Shown one piece after another: positions 6,503 through 12,736 of a stretch of DNA of 17,849 bases. The stretch is from CAZCGA01 sp964498075 (GTDB lineage Bacteria; Desulfobacterota; Binatia; HRBIN30): positions 1 through 17,849 of the forward strand of contig CAZCGA010000130.1 in assembly GCA_964498075.1 (NCBI GenBank), written 5' to 3'. Position 1 is the first letter of the stretch. Every line of letters begins with the position of its first letter. A model generated the notes under the pieces. That model had not been told where the DNA came from and made no database searches. It saw only the letters and a program-made list of their open reading frames with translations. A program made the translations under genes and the position numbers.

Positions 6503-7012
6503 ATGAATAACGAACACGACTCACGACTCTGGTACTTCGCCTACGGTAGCAATCTGCACCGCGACATCTTCATCGAACGCCGCCAGATGCGGCCGCTGGT
6601 GACACGCTGGGGATGGCTCGGCGACTATCGCCTGTGTTTCAACATCCCGGTCGGCCCCGGCGAACGCGGCGTAGCCAACATCGAGCCGGAGCCCGGCGCG
6701 CGCATCTGTGGCGCCCTCTATCTCCTGACGGCGGACGACTTCGAGCGGCTCGACCGCACCGAAGGCGTGCACTTCAACATCTACCGCCGATTGCCGGTCG
6801 AGATCGTTACCCCCGAGCGCGAAGGCATCGCCGCCTTCAGCTATCAATCGACGCTCACCACTTCCGGACGCAAGCCTTCGCCGCGCTACATGGGCCTGCT
6901 GCTCGAAGGCGCCCGCCAACACGGATTGCCCGACGAGTACGTGACGTTCCTCGAAGAGTTCGAGCTGGCGGTGGACGAACGTGCCGGAACGTCAAACGAC
7001 GAACCGGTGTGA
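6503..7012 (+). CDS. Gamma-glutamylcyclotransferase-like (GGCT/AIG2 fold) protein
   Basis: A 169-residue cytoplasmic protein of the GGCT fold. Members of this family form 5-oxoproline from gamma-glutamyl amines, peptides or glutathione. The family signature YFAYGSNL (residues 11-18) binds the gamma-glutamyl carboxylate, and the catalytic acid is Glu87 in LDRTEGVHFNIYRRL, the usual place in the family. The segment GPGERGVANIEPEPG followed by ICGALYLL is the typical second strand pair. The C-terminus, PSPRYMGLLLEGARQHGLPD followed by YVTFLEEFE, matches single-domain bacterial GGCT proteins. The start at 6503 falls inside a short heptamer repeat, so residues 2-8 (NNEHDSR) may be repeat-derived. 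No strong ribosome binding site is visible. Substrate is not predictable. It converges with the tlpA-like gene 36 bases further on. Confidence 0.87.
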   Translation: MNNEHDSRLWYFAYGSNLHRDIFIERRQMRPLVTRWGWLGDYRLCFNIPVGPGERGVANIEPEPGARICGALYLLTADDFERLDRTEGVHFNIYRRLPVEIVTPEREGIAAFSYQSTLTTSGRKPSPRYMGLLLEGARQHGLPDEYVTFLEEFELAVDERAGTSNDEPV

Positions 7013-7048
7013 TCGAGGAGCTGGAGACTCCGTCGGCGACCGCTCCCG

Positions 7049-7564
7049 CTACCGGCCGCCGAGCAGGTCGACAATCGCCGCCTCGATGGCTGGCAGCATG
7101 TCGGGGGCGTACCCGGCCTCGACGCGCTGGACGACGCCGTCGCGGTCGACGATGTAGAGCGCCGGCATGCCGCCCGCGCCGAAACGCGCGAGGGCCTCCG
7201 CGCTCGGATCGCGCAGCAGCGTCATCGCCGGGTGCGGCAACCGCTCGGCCAGGAACTGCTCCGCCGCCGCTTTGCTCTGATCGATGTTGATCGCGAGCAT
7301 CGTGAGGCCCCGGCCGGCGTGGCGCTGACTGATTGCGTTCAGTCCGGGCAACGCCTCGCGACACGCGGTGCACCAACTTGCCCAGAAGTCGATGACGACG
7401 ACGCCAGCATGGAATCGCGTCAGGGGGGTCGCGTGGCCTTGCCAATCGTCGAGGGCGATGTCCGGCAGCCGATCACCTACGTTGACCTTCGCCTGTGCCG
7501 AGACCGCACACAGCGCGACGAGCAACACGCCGCAGATGGCATAGCTCCGCATCCGACCCGTCAT
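7049..7564 (-). CDS. TlpA-family periplasmic thiol-disulfide oxidoreductase
   Basis: A 171-residue exported thioredoxin-fold protein. The ATG at 7564 is chosen because a GGAG lies about 11 bases before it and the following sequence is a good signal peptide (hydrophobic SYAICGVLLVALCAVSAQA, cut near residue 25); an internal ATG at 7552 is an alternative. The redoxin core follows, with GDRLPDIALDDWQG, VVVIDFWASWC, and the active site WCTAC at residues 64-68. Next come MLAINIDQ, the cis-proline region GGMPALYIVDRDG with Pro, and a C-terminal helix. Proteins of this type reduce periplasmic disulfides, for instance in cytochrome c maturation or copper-site assembly. It is the last gene of a minus-strand set with an outer-membrane barrel and a Cys/His-rich secreted protein, 46 bases after the barrel gene, so those are candidate clients. 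Confidence 0.93.
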   Translation of the reverse strand: MTGRMRSYAICGVLLVALCAVSAQAKVNVGDRLPDIALDDWQGHATPLTRFHAGVVVIDFWASWCTACREALPGLNAISQRHAGRGLTMLAINIDQSKAAAEQFLAERLPHPAMTLLRDPSAEALARFGAGGMPALYIVDRDGVVQRVEAGYAPDMLPAIEAAIVDLLGGR

Positions 7565-7610
7565 GCTTGCACCATCTCCATAGCCGCAGCGCGCTGCCTC
7601 GTTGCTCGGA

Positions 7611-8594
7611 TCAAAAGGTCCACGTGACGCCGCCGCGCAAGCGGAAGTCCGGCACGATCTGCAAGGCCGAGTTGTTCTGTACCACGGGGAGATCGACGGA
7701 GAAGTCAGCGCCGAGCGACGCGCCCCAGGTGAGCAGCAGTCCGGGACCAACGTACAACGCGGTAATGGCTGTATCGTTCCCTTTCTCTCCATTCAACGTA
7801 TCATTGCCCTTCGACTCGCCAGAGATTACCGCTTGGAGACCGATGGAGTACTGGTGCGTCAGCCAGACGAAGCCGCCGGGGCCCCCACCCCAGATCAGAT
7901 CGTTGGCAAACTGGTAGCCGAAGTCGCCTTCGGTGCGCAAGAGGTACTGGAGCGCGCTGGTGACAAAGCCACGCTTCCAGCTCCAAAAGACCCGCGCGCC
8001 GATGATGCCGTCCACCGATCCCGACCCAAGTGCGAGGTCGTGTCCGTGGATGCCGCTTTCGACGTCCTCCGACTCGTTGAGCTCCTCCCTCAGCCGATGC
8101 GAGTTGCCACTCGGAAGCTTGAGGCCGCCCAGCAGCGAGAACCGCGTGATGCTGTTTTCCGTCACGTTCGTGTAGGCGGCGACGTTGCCGATCAGCGACA
8201 GGTCGCCGATCCCGGTCTCGTCGCCATCGACGATACCGTCTGCCTCTTGCCGGCGAAACTCTCGCCCGATCAGCGGGAGGTTGAGCTGCAGGCCGATGCG
8301 CGGCGTGAGCTGGTATCCAACCAGGAACTGCGTGATGAAGCTGTGCATGCGCTCACCGGCGGGGTTCGGAACCTCCTCTCCCTGCTGCTGCAGCGTTTCG
8401 TAGTCCGAGTATTGCTCGGCGACCCCGGTGTACACGCCGGTGCGGCTCTCGCGCTGCTCGGTGGCGCTGTAGATTGCACACAAGTCGCAAGCACGCGCCG
8501 CGCTCGCGACGAGCACCGCGATGCTCACGAATACACACAAGACGCCGGCGATCGCGCATGGACCGGCCGGGGTGTACATCAACTTCCCTCTCAT
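7611..8594 (-). CDS. Predicted outer-membrane beta-barrel with N-terminal CxxC
   Basis: A 327-residue protein with a long signal peptide (hydrophobic to about residue 34) followed at once by CDLC, Cys36 and Cys39 just after the predicted cleavage site. The rest is made of alternating amphipathic strands such as FITQFLVGYQLTPRIGLQLN, GDLSLIGNVAAYTNV, SITRFSLLGGLKLPSGNS and GIIGARVFWSWKRGFV. It ends LRGGVTWTF, with the terminal Phe typical of BamA-recognised barrels. It resembles transporter-like barrels loosely grouped with the MetA phenol-pathway family, but no substrate can be named. The start at 8594 has GGAGGAG five to eight bases upstream. The CxxC directly after cleavage suggests a metal or disulfide site near the membrane surface, and the neighbouring TlpA gene supports that idea. 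Confidence 0.8.
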   Translation of the reverse strand: MRGKLMYTPAGPCAIAGVLCVFVSIAVLVASAARACDLCAIYSATEQRESRTGVYTGVAEQYSDYETLQQQGEEVPNPAGERMHSFITQFLVGYQLTPRIGLQLNLPLIGREFRRQEADGIVDGDETGIGDLSLIGNVAAYTNVTENSITRFSLLGGLKLPSGNSHRLREELNESEDVESGIHGHDLALGSGSVDGIIGARVFWSWKRGFVTSALQYLLRTEGDFGYQFANDLIWGGGPGGFVWLTHQYSIGLQAVISGESKGNDTLNGEKGNDTAITALYVGPGLLLTWGASLGADFSVDLPVVQNNSALQIVPDFRLRGGVTWTF

Positions 8595-8720
8595 GCTCTC
8601 CTCCGCTTCAGGTGCCTACGCGCACACAATCACAGACCGGTCCACGCGGAGGCACTGGCCGCCGCGGTGACAGCAAACAGCAGCTGCAGAACCGGCGTAC
8701 GGGTGAACGGTCGAGTTAGT

Positions 8721-9122
8721 TCAGGAGAGGCGGATGGGCGGCGGTGTATCCGGTGGCTCGGCGCCCCGTGAATGGAAGCGCAGATCGAGGCGCCCGCGGT
8801 GCGCCACGGCCGGCGCACGAGAAACGTGTGCAACGAACGGAAGAATAGCTCGGGTGACCGGCGTTCCCCGGTCTTGGGGCGCATGCTGACAGCCGGCGCC
8901 CGCGATGCCGGCGAGTCGCCGCGAATGGCAGGGAGGCCGTCTTCGAACGGTGCCGCCGTCTGAATGATGGCAGCCAATTCCCCTCGCGTGCATCGGACAG
9001 TCGGCCGGGCAGTGATCGGCGCACGCCACCGCGAACGTGCCGGGTGGATATGTTGCCGCGAAGGCAACCAGCGCGATCAGGACGCTGGCGACCATCCGCG
9101 TTGCGGCAAGGCGACGTGACAC
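8721..9122 (-). CDS. Exported Cys/His-rich small protein, unknown function
   Basis: About 133 residues from a GTG start at 9122, or 124 from the ATG at 9095; neither has a strong ribosome binding site. A signal peptide is clear (MVASVLIALVAFAATYPPG). The mature N-terminus is rich in metal-type ligands: ACADHCPADCPMHARGIGCHH (written in two parts, ACADHCPADC and PMHARGIGCHH), then PPCHS and CQHAP, giving seven cysteines and five histidines in about 50 residues. The C-terminal part is polar and ends EPPDTPPPIRLS. It is the first of three minus-strand genes with the barrel and the TlpA-like protein, 126 bases apart. Small Cys/His-rich exported proteins often accompany copper genes, so copper or other soft-metal binding is plausible but inferred. 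I do not recognise a defined family. Confidence 0.6.
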   Translation of the reverse strand: MSRRLAATRMVASVLIALVAFAATYPPGTFAVACADHCPADCPMHARGIGCHHSDGGTVRRRPPCHSRRLAGIAGAGCQHAPQDRGTPVTRAILPFVAHVSRAPAVAHRGRLDLRFHSRGAEPPDTPPPIRLS

Positions 9123-9287
9123 GCGATGAACCTAGCAAAGCCCAAGGTTTGATTGAAGCGAGACTGGCAGCCGTCCGTGGCATTGCTGACGGCCGTGACT
9201 AGCTCATCGAGCTCGACGTCGCGCGCCCGCACGGACCAAGCCGAGGCTACCGCGTATCTGCTTTACAACCCTGCGTTCAACTCGGAT

Positions 9288-9305
9288 TCTGCCGATCACG
9301 GCAGA
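9288..9305. terminator. Perfect hairpin over the stop codon of the broken cytochrome gene
   Basis: TCTGCCG at 9288-9294 pairs perfectly with CGGCAGA at 9299-9305 around ATCA, and the TGA stop of the minus-strand cytochrome gene lies in the loop (9296-9298). No U-run follows on either strand, so it may be a weak or Rho-assisted terminator or simply a stable 3' end structure. Confidence 0.4.
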
Positions 9306-10121
9306 GACAAACCGACGGCCTTGTACAACGCCGGCGAGCGCAGCGGAGCTGGCCGCTCGATCGCGGCCGCATCACCGAGCTCGGACGCCGCGGTCGGCGA
9401 TGCGCGCCATCTCAGGAACTCGCCAAGTCCGGCCTCGCTGTCGAAGCCATAGACACGCACCAGCGTCCGGTCCCCGGGAGAGCGGTCCACGTAGGTGTCG
9501 AGGCTTACGAATCCGTTGATCGCGTTGAGCGTTTGCACCCCGTCCTGAGCGAACCAGTCATCAAAGGCCTCGATCTGGCCGGCCGTCACTCGGTCGACTT
9601 CGACGTAGTACGTCGACGCGATGCGGTGAACGTGGTCCGTCCCACCACTCTTCAGGCTCTTCAGGTATGCAACCAGGTCACACAGCTGTCGCATGGTCAT
9701 GTCACCGTACGTCGGCATGATGGACCGACCATCGCGGCCGAGGTTAACCCGGCCCATCGACGAGTACCGCATTCGGGTCGAGAATCGATTCGGCGAAATA
9801 CGCCGCAGGGTGATGGCTGCCCATACCGGCGAGGTCGGGCCCTGCTCCACTCTCACCGGCCGGTGTAGATGGGAAGTGCTCTCCTTCGACGGTGTGACAC
9901 GACTGGCAGCCGAAATCGATGAACGCTTGGCGTCCTGCGGCGGCATCGCCTGGAGGCACAGTGAACCGCCATCCGACGGGCACGCCGCCGACGCGATGCA
10001 GCTCCATCATGCTGATGGGCCTCACGGCAGACTCCCTGACATCGATGCGCTGTGGCCGGCACGCGCCGAGCGCAACCAGCATGGCAACGAAGGTCAGATA
10101 GTGACGGACATCGGCCTTCAC
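9296..10121 (-). pseudogene. Cytochrome c lipoprotein with C-terminal alpha/beta-barrel-like domain, broken by a one-base frameshift
   Basis: The GTG at 10121 starts the gene, with AAGGAGA about six bases upstream. The first part is a lipoprotein signal ending MLVALGAC (Cys21), then a class I cytochrome c domain with heme motif CQSCH at residues 72-76 and GPDLAGMGSHHP. After LDPNAVLVDGPG a TAA stop (9744-9746) ends the frame. The +1 frame continues exactly where expected with LGRDGRSIMPTYGDMT, including the axial Met, then LVAYLKSL. Removing one T from 9744-9745 restores GPG-Y-LGRDGRSIMP, the usual wording of this family. The tail after that (YYVEVDRVTAGQIEAFDDWF to GLSLP, ~135 residues) looks like a dimeric alpha/beta-barrel domain. 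The cause may be a real mutation or an assembly error. It would have received electrons from the oxidoreductase whose remnant lies upstream. Confidence 0.82.
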
Positions 10122-10234
10122 TGGCTTCTCCTTCGAGAGAGGATGTTCATGCGCGTATCCACCAGGCTCCACGCCAGCGCCGTCCCGGACGCCCCGGCGC
10201 CAACGATCAGAACGTCTACGGTCTCTTCTGACAT
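10118..10234 (-). pseudogene. N-terminal remnant of a GMC-type FAD-dependent oxidoreductase
   Basis: A 38-codon frame beginning MSEETVDVLIVGAGASGTAL and continuing AWSLVDTRMNIL, then RRRSQ and a stop. The GxGxxG at residues 12-17 is the FAD-binding Rossmann loop, and the wording VLIVGAGASG..LAWSL is typical of GMC oxidoreductases (usually 500-580 residues). The translation start is intact, with GGAGG seven bases before the ATG at 10234. The stop overlaps the cytochrome start as GTGA (10118-10121), the kind of junction expected at the end of a full-length gene in such a pair. The simplest reading is an internal deletion that joined the first ~32 codons to the last few codons. GMC dehydrogenases often transfer electrons to a neighbouring cytochrome c, as this arrangement would have allowed. 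Confidence 0.75.
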
Positions 10235-10394
10235 CGCCAATCCTCCGCTCCGAACCTGTCGAACGACCTGCCTTGCCAGTCAGGCGTTCTCTCCCGAGTC
10301 ATCAATCAGCAGCACTGCTGCCGTTGGAACCGCGAGTCGATCGAGCAGCTCCCTGAAGTCGGAATTCACATACAGTACCGTCCGATGAATTGCT

Positions 10395-10424
10395 TTGACA
10401 GCCTGTCGCGCAGCGGAGTAGAGT
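10395..10424 (+). promoter_or_regulatory. Sigma-70-like promoter for the beta-helix gene
   Basis: A perfect -35 box TTGACA at 10395-10400 is followed by an 18-base spacer and TAGAGT at 10419-10424, four of six matches to TATAAT. Transcription would start near 10431, about 36 bases before the ATG at 10467, and AGGGG at 10458-10462 serves as a ribosome binding site. The rest of the 232-base gap 10235-10466 holds no gene I can support. Confidence 0.55.
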
Positions 10425-10466
10425 GCATTGCCTTTGAGGCACAGTGCACCACGAAAGTAGGGGCTC

Positions 10467-11447
10467 ATGCGATACTCGGCTTGGGGACTCTGCGGGTTGC
10501 TCTTCGTTAGTTCGCCAGCTTGGGCGCTCGACATTACAGCCTGCGGCGCGCACGTAGCGAAGGGGGACGTGGGGACGCTGCAAGCCGACCTCGACTGCAG
10601 CACTTTCTTTGATCATCACTGCATCTTGGATCCGTCGATTGCATGCACATGCCCAGATCCAAGCACGGCATGCACTTCTGCTCCGGAGTGCCCGCTGCCG
10701 TCAGGGCAGGTTGCTGTTTCCTGGTGTGGCCGAGATTTCGACATTCATCTCGCGCCCCGGGCCACGCTCAATATGAATGGCCATGCCGTGACCGGGGGCG
10801 TCATCGGAATCTCTTGCGAAAAGAGCTGCATCATCGCCGGGCCCGGCACGATCACCGGCGCCATTGTTGGGATCGCGGGCCACCGGCGTGCCACTGCGAC
10901 TGTCAGCGACGTGAACATCAGCGGATGCGGCTTCGCCGGCATCCTTGACGGAACCGCGCATCTAACGGTGCACGCGACCAACGTCACCGTAACCGGCAGT
11001 CAAGGTCCCGGCATCCAGGTCCGCAACCTCCTGGCCACCAACGTCAGTGCAAACAACAACGGCACGGACGGGCTCTACGCCTACGTCGAGTTGCGGGGTA
11101 CGAACCTGACCGCAAACAACAACGGCGGGACAGGAGTCGTGGTGTTCGGAAGGACACGGGTCGCAAATGTCACCGCAAACAACAATACCGGCGGGGGCGT
11201 GACCGCGTACAAGTCGGCGCGGCTCGATGGGCTCACGGCTCAGGGAAACACTGGGCCAGGCATCTTTGGAGAACGGCCACGACTCCGCAATTCGACTGTG
11301 ACCGGGAACGTCTTCCATGCCGCGCCGCTCGATCTGCTCACTGAACGCCGCCCGAGGCTGTTGAATACGAGCTGTGACCACAGCGCGCGCTTCGACGAAG
11401 AGCAACAGTCGGCTGGCGCGCCATGGGGAGTTTGCTCCGGTGACTGA
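10467..11447 (+). CDS. Secreted right-handed parallel beta-helix protein
   Basis: A 326-residue exported protein with a clear signal peptide (MRYSAWGLCGLLFVSSPAWA, cut before LDITAC). The first third is cysteine-rich, with Cys at the ITACG position and a cluster within the CILDPSIACTCPDPSTACTS segment, then RATLNMNGHAVTGGV, the usual entry into the helix (the L-D/N-L-NGH-I-TG type). The remainder is stacked helix coils with asparagine ladders: NVSANNNGTDGLYA, NLTANNNGGTGVVV, NVTANNNTGGGVTA, GLTAQGNTGPGIFG, NSTVTGN. The coils are 21 residues long. Parallel beta-helix domains are found in pectate-lyase-like enzymes and in cell-surface structural or adhesive proteins; no catalytic Asp/Lys set is evident, so a structural or binding role is more likely. 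It stands alone with its own promoter and a hairpin after the stop. Confidence 0.85.
   Translation: MRYSAWGLCGLLFVSSPAWALDITACGAHVAKGDVGTLQADLDCSTFFDHHCILDPSIACTCPDPSTACTSAPECPLPSGQVAVSWCGRDFDIHLAPRATLNMNGHAVTGGVIGISCEKSCIIAGPGTITGAIVGIAGHRRATATVSDVNISGCGFAGILDGTAHLTVHATNVTVTGSQGPGIQVRNLLATNVSANNNGTDGLYAYVELRGTNLTANNNGGTGVVVFGRTRVANVTANNNTGGGVTAYKSARLDGLTAQGNTGPGIFGERPRLRNSTVTGNVFHAAPLDLLTERRPRLLNTSCDHSARFDEEQQSAGAPWGVCSGD
11049..11186 (+). repeat. 63-base tandem period inside the beta-helix gene
   Basis: The core GCAAACAACAA begins at 11049, 11112 and 11175, exactly 63 bases apart, each encoding an ANNN turn at the same place in a 21-residue coil. Flanking bases are more diverged, so the coils are old duplications under structural constraint rather than a fresh tandem copy. 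Confidence 0.8.
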
Positions 11448-11448
11448 C

Positions 11449-11472
11449 GGGTACTGTTCTAGGACAGTACCC
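11449..11472. terminator. Strong hairpin between convergent genes, possible bidirectional terminator
   Basis: GGGTACTGT at 11449-11457 pairs perfectly with ACAGTACCC at 11464-11472 around TCTAGG, nine base pairs, two bases after the beta-helix stop codon. The gap separates two convergent genes, so it can serve both strands, although no long U-run follows. AGGACA occurs three times nearby (11461, 11479, 11501), the first inside the hairpin. Confidence 0.5.
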
Positions 11473-11532
11473 GAACTCAGGACATTCGCCCGTTCAAACT
11501 AGGACAACTTCGTCTACGACCGCTGTGCCCCC

Positions 11533-12399
11533 TCAGGGCTGCTGTGGCGGACGATGCGGTGAGTGCGGCGTACCCGGGCCGCGGCTGTGGCGCTGGGTGA
11601 CTGGCATCGGCGGTCGAGGTGACCGCGGCGAATGTGGCGGGCGCGGACCGCCGCTGCCCACATGATGCGCCAGTGGCCCCTTCAATGGCGGCACCTTCAC
11701 ACTCACGGCCCTGATGTTGTTCGCTCCGTCCGGATCCTTCTCCCAGAGCCGCTTTTGCGGATTGACGGTGAGGACGAGGAAGTAGTTGCCCGCTGCGATC
11801 GGATGCGTTGGGTCGGTGTCCAGATCGATCTGTTGGCCTGGCAGGAAGCTGTCGTACACATCCGCCCAGCCGACGGAGATGCCTTCTTGCCCTTCCGGGT
11901 TCAGGCAATCGGGGATGAGCTGTGGGAACGTGTGGAAGCCGGGAAGCCGCAGGATGTCCAGCAGGCAAAATGAAACCTTATCCGATGCCGCCACTACCTC
12001 ACCCGTGAACGGGTCGTCTTTGCGTACTTCGTAGTTCGAAAAATCGGCGAAGTGGAAGTGGCGATGCGTCGGATGGTACACGAAGAAGCCGGCCGTTTGG
12101 GTGCAAGAGGTCCCGTCTTGTTTGAAGATTTCCTGCGACGCTTGCGTGACAGATCCATTCGGGCCAGTGACGGTATGGCCGTGCAGAATCATCGGTCCGT
12201 CACCGACGTTGCCGACAACAGTCGAAAAGGCGAGTATGCGGTGTCCGCCCCGCTGGGTGATGCGCACGCTTCTCGGCGGCTGCATCGCCAGGTCGGGCTT
12301 CAGCAGCCCCGGATCATTGGGATCACATTCGTCTGCGACCGCGTGTGTGGCCACTGTCAGAGGCAGCAGCGCGGCAATGACGAGGTTCTTCAATCGCAT
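11533..12399 (-). CDS. Bacterial lysyl oxidase homologue, secreted
   Basis: A 288-residue exported protein with signal peptide (MRLKNLVIAALLPLTVATHA, then VADEC). The lysyl oxidase domain spans about residues 32-235. Copper-site histidines lie in FVYHPTHRHFHFADFSNYEV (His109, 112, 114, 116). ASDKVSFCLLD holds Lys141, and VGWADVYDSFLPGQQIDL holds Tyr182; these align with the lysine and tyrosine that form the lysyl-tyrosylquinone cofactor in animal enzymes. AGNYFLVLTVNP and the final DGANN match the end of the fold. The family oxidises lysine side-chain amines to aldehydes with copper and oxygen; the bacterial substrate is unknown. The last ~45 residues are a Pro/His/Arg/Ser-rich tail. GGGAGAG lies six bases before the ATG at 12399. 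The gene stands alone and converges with the beta-helix gene. Confidence 0.88.
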   Translation of the reverse strand: MRLKNLVIAALLPLTVATHAVADECDPNDPGLLKPDLAMQPPRSVRITQRGGHRILAFSTVVGNVGDGPMILHGHTVTGPNGSVTQASQEIFKQDGTSCTQTAGFFVYHPTHRHFHFADFSNYEVRKDDPFTGEVVAASDKVSFCLLDILRLPGFHTFPQLIPDCLNPEGQEGISVGWADVYDSFLPGQQIDLDTDPTHPIAAGNYFLVLTVNPQKRLWEKDPDGANNIRAVSVKVPPLKGPLAHHVGSGGPRPPHSPRSPRPPMPVTQRHSRGPGTPHSPHRPPQQP

Positions 12400-12736
12400 C
12401 GAAATCTCTCCCAGGGCGGCAAGCTCTTGAACGGTTGGCCGGGCTCCAAAATTCAGTTGACGTTACTTGTACCTGAAGCGGCGAGACGAAATCAAGAACA
12501 AACCAGGGCCGCGGGTCCTTCTTAGCAACGAGGGTGAACGCTGGGCTGCCCGACCGACTGCCGCCCATCCGGTACAATCTTGTGCGGATTCGCGCCGAGC
12601 GGACTTCGCCGGAAGTACGGTGATGTCGCTGCCATCGCGACCGCGGGACCGAGACAGCCCCCTGCAGGCGCGCCGAAATGCGGCCTGCTTTTTGCCTGTA
12701 GCGGCATCAAGACTAAGGAAAGTGAGCGACTGAGCC
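12400..12736. other. Divergent intergenic region between the lysyl oxidase and pilT genes
   Basis: No gene is supported in these 337 bases. The region should hold the promoters for both divergent genes. A possible -10 box TACAAT lies at 12573-12578 facing pilT, without a convincing -35 box. A hairpin with a T-run lies at 12664-12693. I looked for known riboswitch cores, including the c-di-GMP GEMM type, and recognised none. Confidence 0.5.
12664..12693 (+). terminator. Terminator-like hairpin in the presumed pilT leader
   Basis: GCAGGC at 12664-12669 pairs with GCCTGC at 12683-12688, with inner CGC/GCG pairing possible, followed directly by TTTTT at 12689-12693. No plus-strand gene lies upstream in the preceding 260 bases, and pilT begins 43 bases later, so it may act as an attenuator rather than a plain terminator. 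Confidence 0.5.

Noticed and set aside
7780..7850. RTX-like GNDTLNGEKGNDT stretch in the barrel protein
   Set aside because: Only one and a half imperfect units, without the GGxGxDxUx spacing; more likely an extracellular loop of the barrel.
10280..10468. Minus-strand 62-codon frame (MSPYFRGAL to IDDSGENA) just upstream of the oxidoreductase remnant
   Set aside because: No ribosome binding site, start overlaps the start of the plus-strand beta-helix gene, third codon positions are not GC-biased as in neighbouring genes, and it covers the plus-strand promoter. No family recognised.
12400..12736. Possible c-di-GMP (GEMM) riboswitch before pilT
   Set aside because: The conserved GGTAGGTAGCGGGGTTACC-type core and the CGCAAAGCC element are absent.
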